The position numbers and the translations under genes were made by a program. Below, one piece after another: positions 35,064 to 42,547 of a DNA stretch of 64,000 nucleotides (the first letter of the stretch is position 1; every line of letters starts with the position of its first letter). The notes under the pieces were generated by a model. The model worked only from the letters and a program-made list of their open reading frames with translations, was not told the DNA's origin and did no database searches. This stretch comes from Candidatus Pseudomonas phytovorans (GTDB lineage Bacteria; Pseudomonadota; Gammaproteobacteria; Pseudomonadales; Pseudomonadaceae): the NCBI GenBank assembly GCA_029202525.1, contig CP119325.1:3012001-3076000 (forward strand), in the 5' to 3' direction.

Positions 35064-35549
35064 TCAGCCGAGCGGCGGCAGGGCGCCCAGCTTGCCTTTG
35101 TGGTAGACCATCGGCGTCACCGGCTCGGCCGGCAGCACCAGGTTCTTCACCGCACCGACGATGATCGCGTGGTCACCGCCGTCGTACTCGCGCCACAGTT
35201 CGCACTCGATGATCGCCGTGGCCTTGACCAGCAACGGGTTACCCAGCTCGCTCAATTGCCACTCGATACCTTTGGCCTTGTCCTTGCCTTTGCCGGCGAA
35301 GGCATAGGCCTCCGCCGTCTGATCGGCCGACAGCAGGTGAATCGCGAACTGCTTGCTGTCACGCAGGATCGGGTAGGTGTCGGAGGCGTAGTTGGGGCAG
35401 AACAGCACCAGCGCCGGGTCGATCGACAGCGCGCTGAACGCACTGGCGGTGATGCCGACGATGGCGCCGTCGGCGTCCAGGGTGGTCACTACCGTGACGC
35501 CGGACGGGAAGGAGCCCATCACGTCTTTGTAGATGCCGGGTTCGATCAT
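35064..35549 (-). CDS. Flavin reductase (first copy)
   Basis: This 161-aa protein is of the flavin-reductase-like FMN-binding split-barrel family (HpaC/RutF type), with GSFPSGVTVVTTLDADG at the start and ITASAFSALSIDPALVLFC in the core. Such proteins supply reduced FMN/FAD to a partner monooxygenase. It is a close paralogue of the equal-length reductase at 39980-40465, and only one luciferase-like monooxygenase is present. It lies 13 nt after the aldehyde dehydrogenase gene. Confidence 0.9.
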   Translation of the reverse strand: MIEPGIYKDVMGSFPSGVTVVTTLDADGAIVGITASAFSALSIDPALVLFCPNYASDTYPILRDSKQFAIHLLSADQTAEAYAFAGKGKDKAKGIEWQLSELGNPLLVKATAIIECELWREYDGGDHAIIVGAVKNLVLPAEPVTPMVYHKGKLGALPPLG

Positions 35550-35562
35550 CTCGTGCTACCTC

Positions 35563-37044
35563 TTAACGCATCACAAACGGGTCGGGCATCGGCGCGGTGG
35601 ACAGGTTGATCCACACGGTCTTCAGCTCGGTATAGGCCAGCACCGAATCGATGCCGCTCTCACGGCCGTAGCCGCTGTTCTTGAAACCACCGATCGGCGC
35701 CATGGCCGACACGGCGCGGTAGGTGTTGACCCAGATGATCCCCGAACGCACGTCACGGGCCAGCCGGTGGGCACGGCCCAGGTCGCGGGTCCAGATACCG
35801 GCGGCCAGGCCGAACTGCGAGTCGTTGGCCATCTCAAGCGCCTCTTCCTCGGTCTTGAAGCGGATCACCGCCGCGACCGGGCCGAACACTTCTTCCTGCA
35901 TGATGGTCATCGAGTGGTTGTCGCACTCGAACAGGGTTGGCTCGTAGAACCAGCCTTCACCCTCGACTTCGGCACGCTTGCCGCCCATGTGCAGCTTGGC
36001 GCCTTCGGCCTTGGCCGCAGCCACCAGGCCTTCGACCACGGCCAGTTGCTGGGCAGTGGCCATCGGGCCCATCTCGCTGGCATCGTCCTGCGGGTTGCCG
36101 ATCTTGATGCGCTTGGCGCGCTCGATCAGGCGGGCGACGAACTCGTCGAAAATCTCGTCCTGCACCAGCAAGCGCGAGCCGGCCACGCAGCTTTGCCCGG
36201 AGGCAGCATAGATGCCGGCCACGGCGCCGTTGATGGCGCTGTCCAGGTCGGCGTCGGCGAAGATGATGTTCGGCGACTTGCCGCCCAGTTCCAGCGACAA
36301 CTTGGCGAAGTTCTCGGCGCTGCTGCGCACCACATGGCGGGCAGTGGCGGCGCCGCCGGTGAAGGCGATCTTGCGCACCAGTGGGTGGCGGGTCAGCGCC
36401 GCGCCGGTGCTTGGGCCATAGCCGGTGACTACGTTGACAACACCCGCCGGGAAGCCGGCCTCCAGGGCCAGGCGGGCCAGTTCGAGGATGGTCGCCGAGG
36501 CATGTTCGGAAGGTTTGAGCACGATGGTGTTGCCAGCAGCCAGGGCCGGTGCCAGCTTGATCGCGGTGAGGTACAGCGGGCTGTTCCACGGGATGATGCC
36601 GGCGACCACGCCGATCGGCTCGTGCACGGTGTAGGCGAACAGGTCAGGCTTGTCCAGCGGCAGGGTACCGCCTTCGATCTTGTCGGCCAGGCCTGCGGTG
36701 TAGTGGAAGAACTCTGGCAGGTAGCCGACCTGGCCGCGGGTTTCGCGGATCAGCTTGCCGTTGTCACGGCTTTCCAGCTGGGCCAGGTGCTCTTTGTTCT
36801 CGGCAATCAGGTCACCCAGGCGACGCAGCAGCTTGCCGCGTGCGGTGGCGGTGATGCTGCGCCACTCTTTACTGTCGAAAGCACGTTGGGCGGCCTGTAC
36901 GGCCAGCTCCACGTCGGCTTCGTCAGCGTCGGGCAGCTGCGCCCACACTTGGGCGGTGGCGGGGTTGAGGCTGTCGAAGGTCTTGCCGCTCTGGGCATCG
37001 CGCCATTGGCCGTCGATGCACATCTGGAAACGAACGAGGGTCAT
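35563..37044 (-). CDS. NAD(P)-dependent aldehyde dehydrogenase
   Basis: This 493-aa protein is a full-length ALDH. The general base is in LSLELGGKSPNIIF and the catalytic cysteine in SGQSCVAGSRLLV; the C-terminal GGFKNSGYGRESG signature is also present. It oxidises an aldehyde intermediate to the acid; the substrate is unknown. Its start overlaps the stop of the alpha/beta hydrolase gene (ATGA), showing translational coupling in the DUF1185-hydrolase-ALDH-reductase operon. Confidence 0.92.
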   Translation of the reverse strand: MTLVRFQMCIDGQWRDAQSGKTFDSLNPATAQVWAQLPDADEADVELAVQAAQRAFDSKEWRSITATARGKLLRRLGDLIAENKEHLAQLESRDNGKLIRETRGQVGYLPEFFHYTAGLADKIEGGTLPLDKPDLFAYTVHEPIGVVAGIIPWNSPLYLTAIKLAPALAAGNTIVLKPSEHASATILELARLALEAGFPAGVVNVVTGYGPSTGAALTRHPLVRKIAFTGGAATARHVVRSSAENFAKLSLELGGKSPNIIFADADLDSAINGAVAGIYAASGQSCVAGSRLLVQDEIFDEFVARLIERAKRIKIGNPQDDASEMGPMATAQQLAVVEGLVAAAKAEGAKLHMGGKRAEVEGEGWFYEPTLFECDNHSMTIMQEEVFGPVAAVIRFKTEEEALEMANDSQFGLAAGIWTRDLGRAHRLARDVRSGIIWVNTYRAVSAMAPIGGFKNSGYGRESGIDSVLAYTELKTVWINLSTAPMPDPFVMR

Positions 37045-37874
37045 GCAACTATCCCCTTGGCGGATTCGGTGAGGGTGCGCGCTTGGGCGAGGAAGTCCAG
37101 CAGCATCTTGTTGACTTCACGGGGTGCTTCCACCGGCATCATATGCCGTTGCTCGGCCAGGACCACACTGTGCGCACCCGGAATGCTGGCGGCAAGCTGG
37201 CGGGTCATGGCCGGGGTAGAGCCCGAGTCGAGTTCGCCGGTGGCGATCAGCGTCGGCACCTGGATGCTGCCCAGGTCGTCGGCGCGGTACATGTCCTGGG
37301 TGGCGAACAGCGAATACGTAGTGTGGTAGCCCTGCGGGTCATTGCTCGCCAGCACTTGGCGAATGGCGGCGACCTGCGCGGGGTTTGCAGCTTTGTATTC
37401 ACGGCTGAACCAGCGGTCGAGGGCAGCATCGACGTTGGCGTCGGGGCCCAGCTCCGCCGCCTGGGCTGCGCGGGCAATAACACCGGCACTTTGCTCGGGG
37501 GTGCGGTTGAACACGCTGTTGAGCACTACCAGGGCAGCCAGGCGCTGCGGGTAGTTGAGGGCAAATGCACGGGCAACCAGGCCACCCATGGAGAAGCCGA
37601 TCACGGTCGCTTGTTGAATTTGCAGGTGGTCGAGCAGTTCGGCGAGCTGGTCGGCGTAGCCTTCCAGCGGCGTGTCGGCAGCCGGTACCTGGCTTTGACC
37701 GTGGCCGAGCATGTCGTAGGCGATGACGCGGTAGTCGTTGGCCAGGCCAACGATCTGGCCACCCCACATTTCTTTGTTCAGGCCTACGCCGTGGATCAGT
37801 ACCACAGGCTGGCCCTGGCCGACGGACAGGTAGCTGGTGCCGGCAGGTGTGCGTTCAGCGACAGGCTGAATCAT
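37041..37874 (-). CDS. Alpha/beta-fold hydrolase
   Basis: This 277-aa protein carries the oxyanion segment VVLIHGVGLNKEMWGG, the nucleophile elbow GFSMGGLVARAFAL (Ser in G-x-S-x-G), a late Asp and the histidine in AEQRHMMPVE. The start MIQPVAERTP at 37874 follows AAGGAG. RutD and enol-lactone hydrolases belong to this group, so it may open a lactone or cleave an amide or carbamate in the pathway. It is the second gene of the operon. Confidence 0.9.
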   Translation of the reverse strand: MIQPVAERTPAGTSYLSVGQGQPVVLIHGVGLNKEMWGGQIVGLANDYRVIAYDMLGHGQSQVPAADTPLEGYADQLAELLDHLQIQQATVIGFSMGGLVARAFALNYPQRLAALVVLNSVFNRTPEQSAGVIARAAQAAELGPDANVDAALDRWFSREYKAANPAQVAAIRQVLASNDPQGYHTTYSLFATQDMYRADDLGSIQVPTLIATGELDSGSTPAMTRQLAASIPGAHSVVLAEQRHMMPVEAPREVNKMLLDFLAQARTLTESAKGIVA

Positions 37875-37942
37875 GGAGGGCGCTCCTTGAAGGTCGGGCG
37901 CGGCGGGTAAGCACGCCACGCCCCGGCCCGTCTTGGTTGTTG

Positions 37943-38539
37943 TTATTGAGCGTTGGCTTTTTCGGCAGCCAGTTCTTCCAGGTCGATGTAGCGGTTGCCG
38001 ATACGCGGGTGCAGGCGGCCGCCGTCGGCAGCGCCCAGCACCACGACGATTTCATCGGCGCGCGGGGCGTCTTCTATCTGCATCTCCAGGGTGATGTAGT
38101 GCGAACGCAGGCCTTCGTCGTCCTTCTGCATCATCGGGATCTGGATCGAGGTGCCAGGGCCGCCGCGCTTGTTGGTGAAGCTCAGGTAGCTCTTGGCCTG
38201 TACCGCTTCGCGGTAGTGGTTGCCAAAGCGCAGGGTGTGGATCACCGCCGAGGCGTGCTCGATTTCGCCGTCGGCGCCGACCACAGCAGCTTTACCGTAG
38301 GCCTCGATCTTGTCGGCACCGCCGATGGCGGCAGTCAGGCGCTCGACCATCAGGGCACCCAGCTCCGAGCAGCTCTCGCGGATTTCCGGCTTCAGATCAT
38401 CAACAAAACCGCGACCGGCCCATGGGTTCTTGATCACGACGGCCAGGCCGACCATGGTCACCGGCTTGTCGGTGGCCTTGCCGCCTTCGATGCGGGTCTC
38501 TTCGGAGTAGGTGACGATCTTGCGGATTTCGAAACTCAT
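37943..38539 (-). CDS. DUF1185 ("amino acid synthesis") family protein
   Basis: This 198-aa protein belongs to the DUF1185 family, whose members are usually annotated as amino acid synthesis proteins although no activity is established. There is no signal peptide. Notable segments are NPWAGRGFVDDLKPEIRES and GGPGTSIQIPMM. The start follows AGGAG. It is the first gene of the operon, with an operator-like motif 42 nt upstream. Its place among oxygenase, hydrolase and ALDH genes suggests a catabolic role, possibly hydrolysis of a heterocycle; that is inference. Confidence 0.85.
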   Translation of the reverse strand: MSFEIRKIVTYSEETRIEGGKATDKPVTMVGLAVVIKNPWAGRGFVDDLKPEIRESCSELGALMVERLTAAIGGADKIEAYGKAAVVGADGEIEHASAVIHTLRFGNHYREAVQAKSYLSFTNKRGGPGTSIQIPMMQKDDEGLRSHYITLEMQIEDAPRADEIVVVLGAADGGRLHPRIGNRYIDLEELAAEKANAQ

Positions 38540-38580
38540 GGGTGGCTCCTAGTGAGGGTTATCAGCTCTTGCTGTCTGAT

Positions 38581-38598
38581 GGTATACCATAATATTTG
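38581..38598 (-). promoter_or_regulatory. Operator-like motif A, upstream of the DUF1185 operon
   Basis: ggtataccataatatttg contains the perfect 12-nt palindrome atggtataccat (with the preceding at). Nearly the same 15-nt core recurs at 40524 and 40695 in front of the other transcription units of the locus. It is a likely target of the FadR-type regulator. Confidence 0.6.
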
Positions 38599-38676
38599 TT
38601 GTGCAAGAGGGGGGGTGAAAATTCTCTTGTGGAGGGACGAAAGGTGCCGTGATGCCCTGTATTTTGTGGTGTCTGT

Positions 38677-38776
38677 ACTGGCCTCTTCGCGGGCTTGCCC
38701 GCTCCCACATTGACTGCACAGCTTTCGAGGCCTGTGCTGCACCTGTGGGAGCGGGCGCGCCCGCGAAGAGGTCAGT
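38677..38776. repeat. REP pair between the LLM gene and the DUF1185 operon
   Basis: Two inverted REP units (actggcctcttcgcgggctt and the complement of gcgcccgcgaagaggtcagt) lie just beyond the terminator of the luciferase-like monooxygenase gene. Confidence 0.88.
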
Positions 38777-38787
38777 GCAAGTTTCAC

Positions 38788-38833
38788 AAAAAAAGCCCGC
38801 TCACGCAGGCCACGGGGGCCCACGGGAGCGGGC
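38788..38833 (-). terminator. Rho-independent terminator of the flavin reductase 2-LLM unit
   Basis: Read on the minus strand, GCCCGCTC ... GAGCGGGC forms the outer stem with further pairing inside (GTGGGCCCCCGTGGCC), and a run of seven T follows. It starts about 30 nt past the LLM stop. This separates the monooxygenase transcript from the DUF1185 operon. Confidence 0.75.
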
Positions 38834-38863
38834 GCGTCCCGCAATGTTTCAGGCAAAGGGAAT

Positions 38864-39904
38864 TCAGGCGAACGCCGGCACCACTTCCTTGATGAACAGC
38901 TCCAGTGACTTCTTCTTCTCGGCGTGGGGCAGGCTGTTGTCGCACCAGAAACTGAACTCGTCGACGCCGAGCTCCTGGTAGTACTTGATACGCGCGATGA
39001 TTTCTTCCGGCGTACCGATCATGGTGTTCTTGCGGATGTTCTCCAGCTGGAACGCCGGCACTTCGGCAAACTTCGACTCCGGGCTTGGCTCAAGGAAGCC
39101 ATTGACTGGGACAGTCTTGTTGCCAAACCAGGCATCGAAGGTGCGGTAGAAGCGCGAGATGGCCTGAGCGCCGACCTTCCAGCCTTCAGGCTCGGCCGGG
39201 CTGTGCACGTGGGTGTGGCGCAGCACCATCAGTTGCGGGCGCGGTACGTCCGGGTTGTTTTCGAGAGCGGCCTGGAACTTGTTCTTCAGGTCCAGTACTT
39301 CTTCGTCACCCTTCATCAGCGGTGTGACCATGACGTTGCAGCCGTTGGCCACGGCAAAGTTATGTGAGTCCGGGTCGCGGGCGGCGATCCACATCGGCGG
39401 CGTCGCGTTGAAGGGCTTCGGTACGCTGGTAGAGGTAGGGAACTTGTAGACTTCGCCATCGTGGGCGTAGTCGCCTTCCCACAGTTTGCGTACCACAGGC
39501 ACCATTTCGCGCAGCGCCTTGCCGCCGTCGGTAGCCGGCATGCCATTGGCCATGCGGTCGAACTCAAACTGGTAGGCGCCACGGGCCAGGCCCACTTCCA
39601 TACGGCCGTTGCTGATCACGTCGAGCAGGGCGCACTCGCCGGCCACGCGGATCGGGTTCCAGAACGGTGCGATGATGGTGCCGGCGCCCAGGCGAATCTT
39701 CTCGGTACGTGCGGCCAGGTAGGCCAGCAGCGGCATCGGGCTTGGCGAAATGGTGTATTCCATGGCGTGGTGTTCGCCGATCCAGACAGTGCTGAAACCG
39801 CCGTCTTCGGCCATCAAGGTCAGTTCGGTCAGGTCTTCGAACAGCTGGCGGTGGCTGACCTGTTCATCCCAACGTTCCATGTGCACGAACAACGAAAATT
39901 TCAT
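38864..39904 (-). CDS. Luciferase-like (LLM) flavin-dependent monooxygenase
   Basis: This 346-aa protein is of the bacterial luciferase-like class. It begins MKFSLFVHMERW and includes FSTVWIGEHHAMEYTISPSP (the conserved EHH), RLGAGTIIAPFWNPIRVAGE and GRMEVGLARGAYQFEFDRM. Relatives include RutA (uracil ring opening) and pyridine-cleaving oxygenases, which take reduced flavin from a separate reductase. The reductase at 39980-40465 is 75 nt upstream on the same strand. The likely role is oxygenation or ring opening of a nitrogen heterocycle brought in by the NCS1 permease; the exact substrate is unknown. Confidence 0.9.
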   Translation of the reverse strand: MKFSLFVHMERWDEQVSHRQLFEDLTELTLMAEDGGFSTVWIGEHHAMEYTISPSPMPLLAYLAARTEKIRLGAGTIIAPFWNPIRVAGECALLDVISNGRMEVGLARGAYQFEFDRMANGMPATDGGKALREMVPVVRKLWEGDYAHDGEVYKFPTSTSVPKPFNATPPMWIAARDPDSHNFAVANGCNVMVTPLMKGDEEVLDLKNKFQAALENNPDVPRPQLMVLRHTHVHSPAEPEGWKVGAQAISRFYRTFDAWFGNKTVPVNGFLEPSPESKFAEVPAFQLENIRKNTMIGTPEEIIARIKYYQELGVDEFSFWCDNSLPHAEKKKSLELFIKEVVPAFA

Positions 39905-39979
39905 GTGGCTTTCCTCAACGCTTGAAAGGGGCTGGCGCCGGGCAGGGGTGGCGCCAGTTGTCTCGATTCAGAATAGGCT

Positions 39980-40465
39980 TCAGGCAAAGGCCGGCAGGCT
40001 GGCCATTTTGCCGCGGCAGTACACCATCGGCCGTGGCGCTTCTGCAGGGACGATCAGGTTATGCACCTTGCCGACCATGATGGCGTGGTCGCCACCTTCA
40101 TATTCACGCCACAATTCGCATTCGATTACCGCGGTGGCGCCGGCCAGGATCGGGTTGCCCAGTTCGCTCAGGCTCCACTCGATGCCGCTGGCCTTGTCCT
40201 TGCCCTTCTTGGCGAACGCGTAGGCTTCGGCCTGCTGTTCACCCGAGAGCAGGTGAATGGCGAAACGCTTCTGCTTGATCAGCACCGGGTAGGAGTCGGA
40301 GGTGTAGTTGGGGCAGAACAGCACCAGCGGCGGGTCCATCGACAGCGAGGAGAAGGCGCTGGCGGTCAGGCCGACGACCGAGCCGTCGTCGTCCAGGGTG
40401 GTGATGACGGTAACGCCGGACGGGAAGGAGCCCAGGACGTTCTTGTAGACGGTTGCGTCGATCAT
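39980..40465 (-). CDS. Flavin reductase (second copy), partner of the LLM monooxygenase
   Basis: This 161-aa protein starts MIDATVYKNVLGSFPSG behind GAGG; the upstream in-frame extension crosses the promoter and operator and is not coding. It is collinear with the reductase at 35064-35549, sharing SGVTVxTTLDxDG, LVLFCPNYxSDxYP and ECELWREYxGGDHAI. It should supply reduced flavin to the adjacent LLM oxygenase. It is preceded by operator-like motif B. Confidence 0.9.
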   Translation of the reverse strand: MIDATVYKNVLGSFPSGVTVITTLDDDGSVVGLTASAFSSLSMDPPLVLFCPNYTSDSYPVLIKQKRFAIHLLSGEQQAEAYAFAKKGKDKASGIEWSLSELGNPILAGATAVIECELWREYEGGDHAIMVGKVHNLIVPAEAPRPMVYCRGKMASLPAFA

Positions 40466-40523
40466 CTGGTGTACCTCAGAAAGGCTGCGGTGGGCCGCGG
40501 TTTTTATCGTTGATGTGTCTGAT

Positions 40524-40541
40524 GGTATACCGTAATACCTA
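40524..40541 (-). promoter_or_regulatory. Operator-like motif B, upstream of flavin reductase 2
   Basis: ggtataccgtaatacctat matches motif A (38581) at 13 of its first 15 positions and lies 59 nt before the reductase start. The intergenic region (40466-40781, 316 nt) also holds motif C for the divergent permease and no other gene. Confidence 0.6.
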
Positions 40542-40694
40542 TTTTGCAAGCAGAATTTTAAAGCCTCAGTTTTCACGATGAACGGCTCAATGCCACGTAT
40601 TACGTGGGCTTTGGCGGTGTGGTGGTTTGTCGCAGGGGTTTTGCAAGCAGATCAGCGGGCGTTTTTTAGTACGGATCAGTGTTGTCAAAAGTTT

Positions 40695-40712
40695 GGAATA
40701 CCATAATATGGT
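40695..40712 (+). promoter_or_regulatory. Operator-like motif C, upstream of the NCS1 permease
   Basis: ggaataccataatatggt contains the imperfect palindrome accat-aat-atggt and aligns with motifs A and B over ggwataccrtaatay. It ends 69 nt before the permease start. Confidence 0.6.
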
Positions 40713-40781
40713 CCGCAGCTGAGAGGCCGCCTAGATGCGGTTTCCTTACAAAGATAAAAACGACCTTTCGAGCTGAATCCT

Positions 40782-42188
40782 ATGTCCCAGACGTCATCGC
40801 AAAACCAGTTTGTCGAGAATCACACGGTCGATTACGTTCCACCTGCCGAGCGCCACGGGAAGGCGCGCGACCTGTTCACCCTCTGGTTCAGTACCAACAT
40901 TGCGCCACTGCCCATTGTCACCGGCGCCATGGTGGTCCAGGTGTTCCACCTGAACCTGTTGTGGGGGCTGATAGCCATCGTGCTGGGCCATCTGGTCGGC
41001 GGCGTGGTCATCGCCCTGGCCTCTGCGCAGGGACCGCAGCTGGGCATTCCGCAAATGGTGCAAAGCCGTGGCCAGTTCGGCCGTTACGGCGCTCTGCTGA
41101 TCGTGTTCTTCACTGCGCTGATCTACGTCGGCTTCTTCATCTCCAACATTGTCCTGGCGGGCAAGACCATTCACGGCATTGCCCCGAGCATGCCGATGCC
41201 GGGCGCGATCGTGATCGGGGCACTGAGTGCTACTGCCATCGGCGTGATCGGCTACCGCTTCATTCACATCCTTAACCGTATCGGTACCTGGGTGATGGGT
41301 TCGGCATTGCTTGCCGGCTTCATCATGATGTTCATCCAGGAACTGCCGGCCGACTTCTTCAGCCGTGGCGCGTTCAACTTGTCGGGTTTCATTGCCACCG
41401 TGTCGCTGGGCATCATCTGGCAGATCAGCTTCTCGCCATACACCTCCGACTACTCGCGCTACCTGCCGCGTGAAGTGGGCATTGCCAAACCGTTCTGGGC
41501 GACCTACTTCGGCGCCACCCTGGGCACTATCCTGTGCTTCAGCTTTGGCGCGGTGGCAGTGCTGTGCGTGCCGGAAGGCACCGATGCGATGGACGCAGTG
41601 AAACAGGCCACCGGCTGGCTTGGCCCGATCCTGATGGTGCTGTTCCTGCTCAACATCATCAGCCACAACGCCCTCAACCTGTATGGCGCCGTGCTGTCGA
41701 TCGTGACCGCGATCCAGACCTTCATGGCCGAGTGGACGCCAAGCATCAAGGTGCGGGTGATCCTGGCTTCGGTGATTCTGGCGGGTTGCGGGCTGGTGGC
41801 ACTGAACGCCTCGGCGGATTTCATCGGCCACTTCATCGGCCTGATCCTGGCGCTGTTGCTGGTGCTGGTGCCGTGGGCTTCGATCAACCTGATCGACTTC
41901 TACCTGATCAAGAAGGGCCAGTACGACATCGCGTCCATCTTCAGTGCTGACGGCGGCATCTATGGCCGCTTCAACCACCACGCGATCATTGCCTATGCCT
42001 GCGGCATCCTGGTGCAACTGCCGTTTGCCAATACGTCGCTGTACGTGGGGCCGTACTCGAACATTGTCGAAGGGGCGGACTTGTCCTGGCTGTTCGGCCT
42101 GATCGTCACGGTGCCGCTGTATTACTGCCTGGCCACCCGCGGCAAGGCTGCCGAGAAGGCGGGGCGGGTTTTGAGTATCAATGACTGA
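40782..42188 (+). CDS. NCS1-family permease of the LLM locus
   Basis: This 468-aa permease has about 12 membrane segments. It has the NCS1 signatures LFTLWFSTNIAPLPIVTGAM and ASAQGPQLGIPQMVQSRGQF and is paralogous to the permease at 27605-29017. It is divergent from the flavin reductase-LLM unit and shares the operator-like motif, so it probably imports the substrate of that pathway (a pyrimidine, hydantoin, pyridine or similar). The ribosome site is weak. Confidence 0.92.
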   Translation: MSQTSSQNQFVENHTVDYVPPAERHGKARDLFTLWFSTNIAPLPIVTGAMVVQVFHLNLLWGLIAIVLGHLVGGVVIALASAQGPQLGIPQMVQSRGQFGRYGALLIVFFTALIYVGFFISNIVLAGKTIHGIAPSMPMPGAIVIGALSATAIGVIGYRFIHILNRIGTWVMGSALLAGFIMMFIQELPADFFSRGAFNLSGFIATVSLGIIWQISFSPYTSDYSRYLPREVGIAKPFWATYFGATLGTILCFSFGAVAVLCVPEGTDAMDAVKQATGWLGPILMVLFLLNIISHNALNLYGAVLSIVTAIQTFMAEWTPSIKVRVILASVILAGCGLVALNASADFIGHFIGLILALLLVLVPWASINLIDFYLIKKGQYDIASIFSADGGIYGRFNHHAIIAYACGILVQLPFANTSLYVGPYSNIVEGADLSWLFGLIVTVPLYYCLATRGKAAEKAGRVLSIND

Positions 42189-42209
42189 TAGCACGTAGTT
42201 GCAGTAACC

Positions 42210-42227
42210 GGGGCTGTATTGCAGCCC
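42210..42227 (+). terminator. Hairpin after the NCS1 permease
   Basis: ggggctg-tatt-gcagcccc lies 22 nt past the permease stop and has a 7-bp stem but no clear T-run. It may be a terminator. Confidence 0.4.
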
Positions 42228-42332
42228 CTACCAAGGCACCCCGCAAGCTCCTTCCAAAGTAGCATTCGGCCCTGGCACTCCCCGTGCATTAATGCCCCTA
42301 CCGGAACCCCCGGCACAAGAAGAGGACTGCCC

Positions 42333-42404
42333 ATGTGGAATAAACCCGCCTTTACCGACCTGCGCATCGGCTTTGAAGTGACGATGTATTTCGCCAATCG
42401 TTGA
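42333..42404 (+). CDS. pqqA: PQQ precursor peptide PqqA (stand-alone copy)
   Basis: This 23-aa peptide, MWNKPAFTDLRIGFEVTMYF plus ANR, matches PqqA almost exactly. The glutamate and tyrosine that are cross-linked to form pyrroloquinoline quinone are present at E15 and Y19. It has a good ribosome site (AGAGGA, 6 nt before ATG). No pqqB, C, D or E lies in the window, so this is a copy away from the main pqq operon. It sits 143 nt upstream of ercA and ercS, which in Pseudomonas are linked to regulation of PQQ-dependent ethanol oxidation. Confidence 0.93.
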   Translation: MWNKPAFTDLRIGFEVTMYFANR

Positions 42405-42547
42405 TGTGCCACCCGGCCATCGTTACGGTGGCCGGTTCCCCTGATTGCCCGTGGCTGAGCCAGCGCTACCCAAGGGTCTGGTTGCTTTCGCTGCGGGATG
42501 CTTTACGCTGGCGGTTACCTTCCAGAACAATAAGAACAGGCTTGCCA

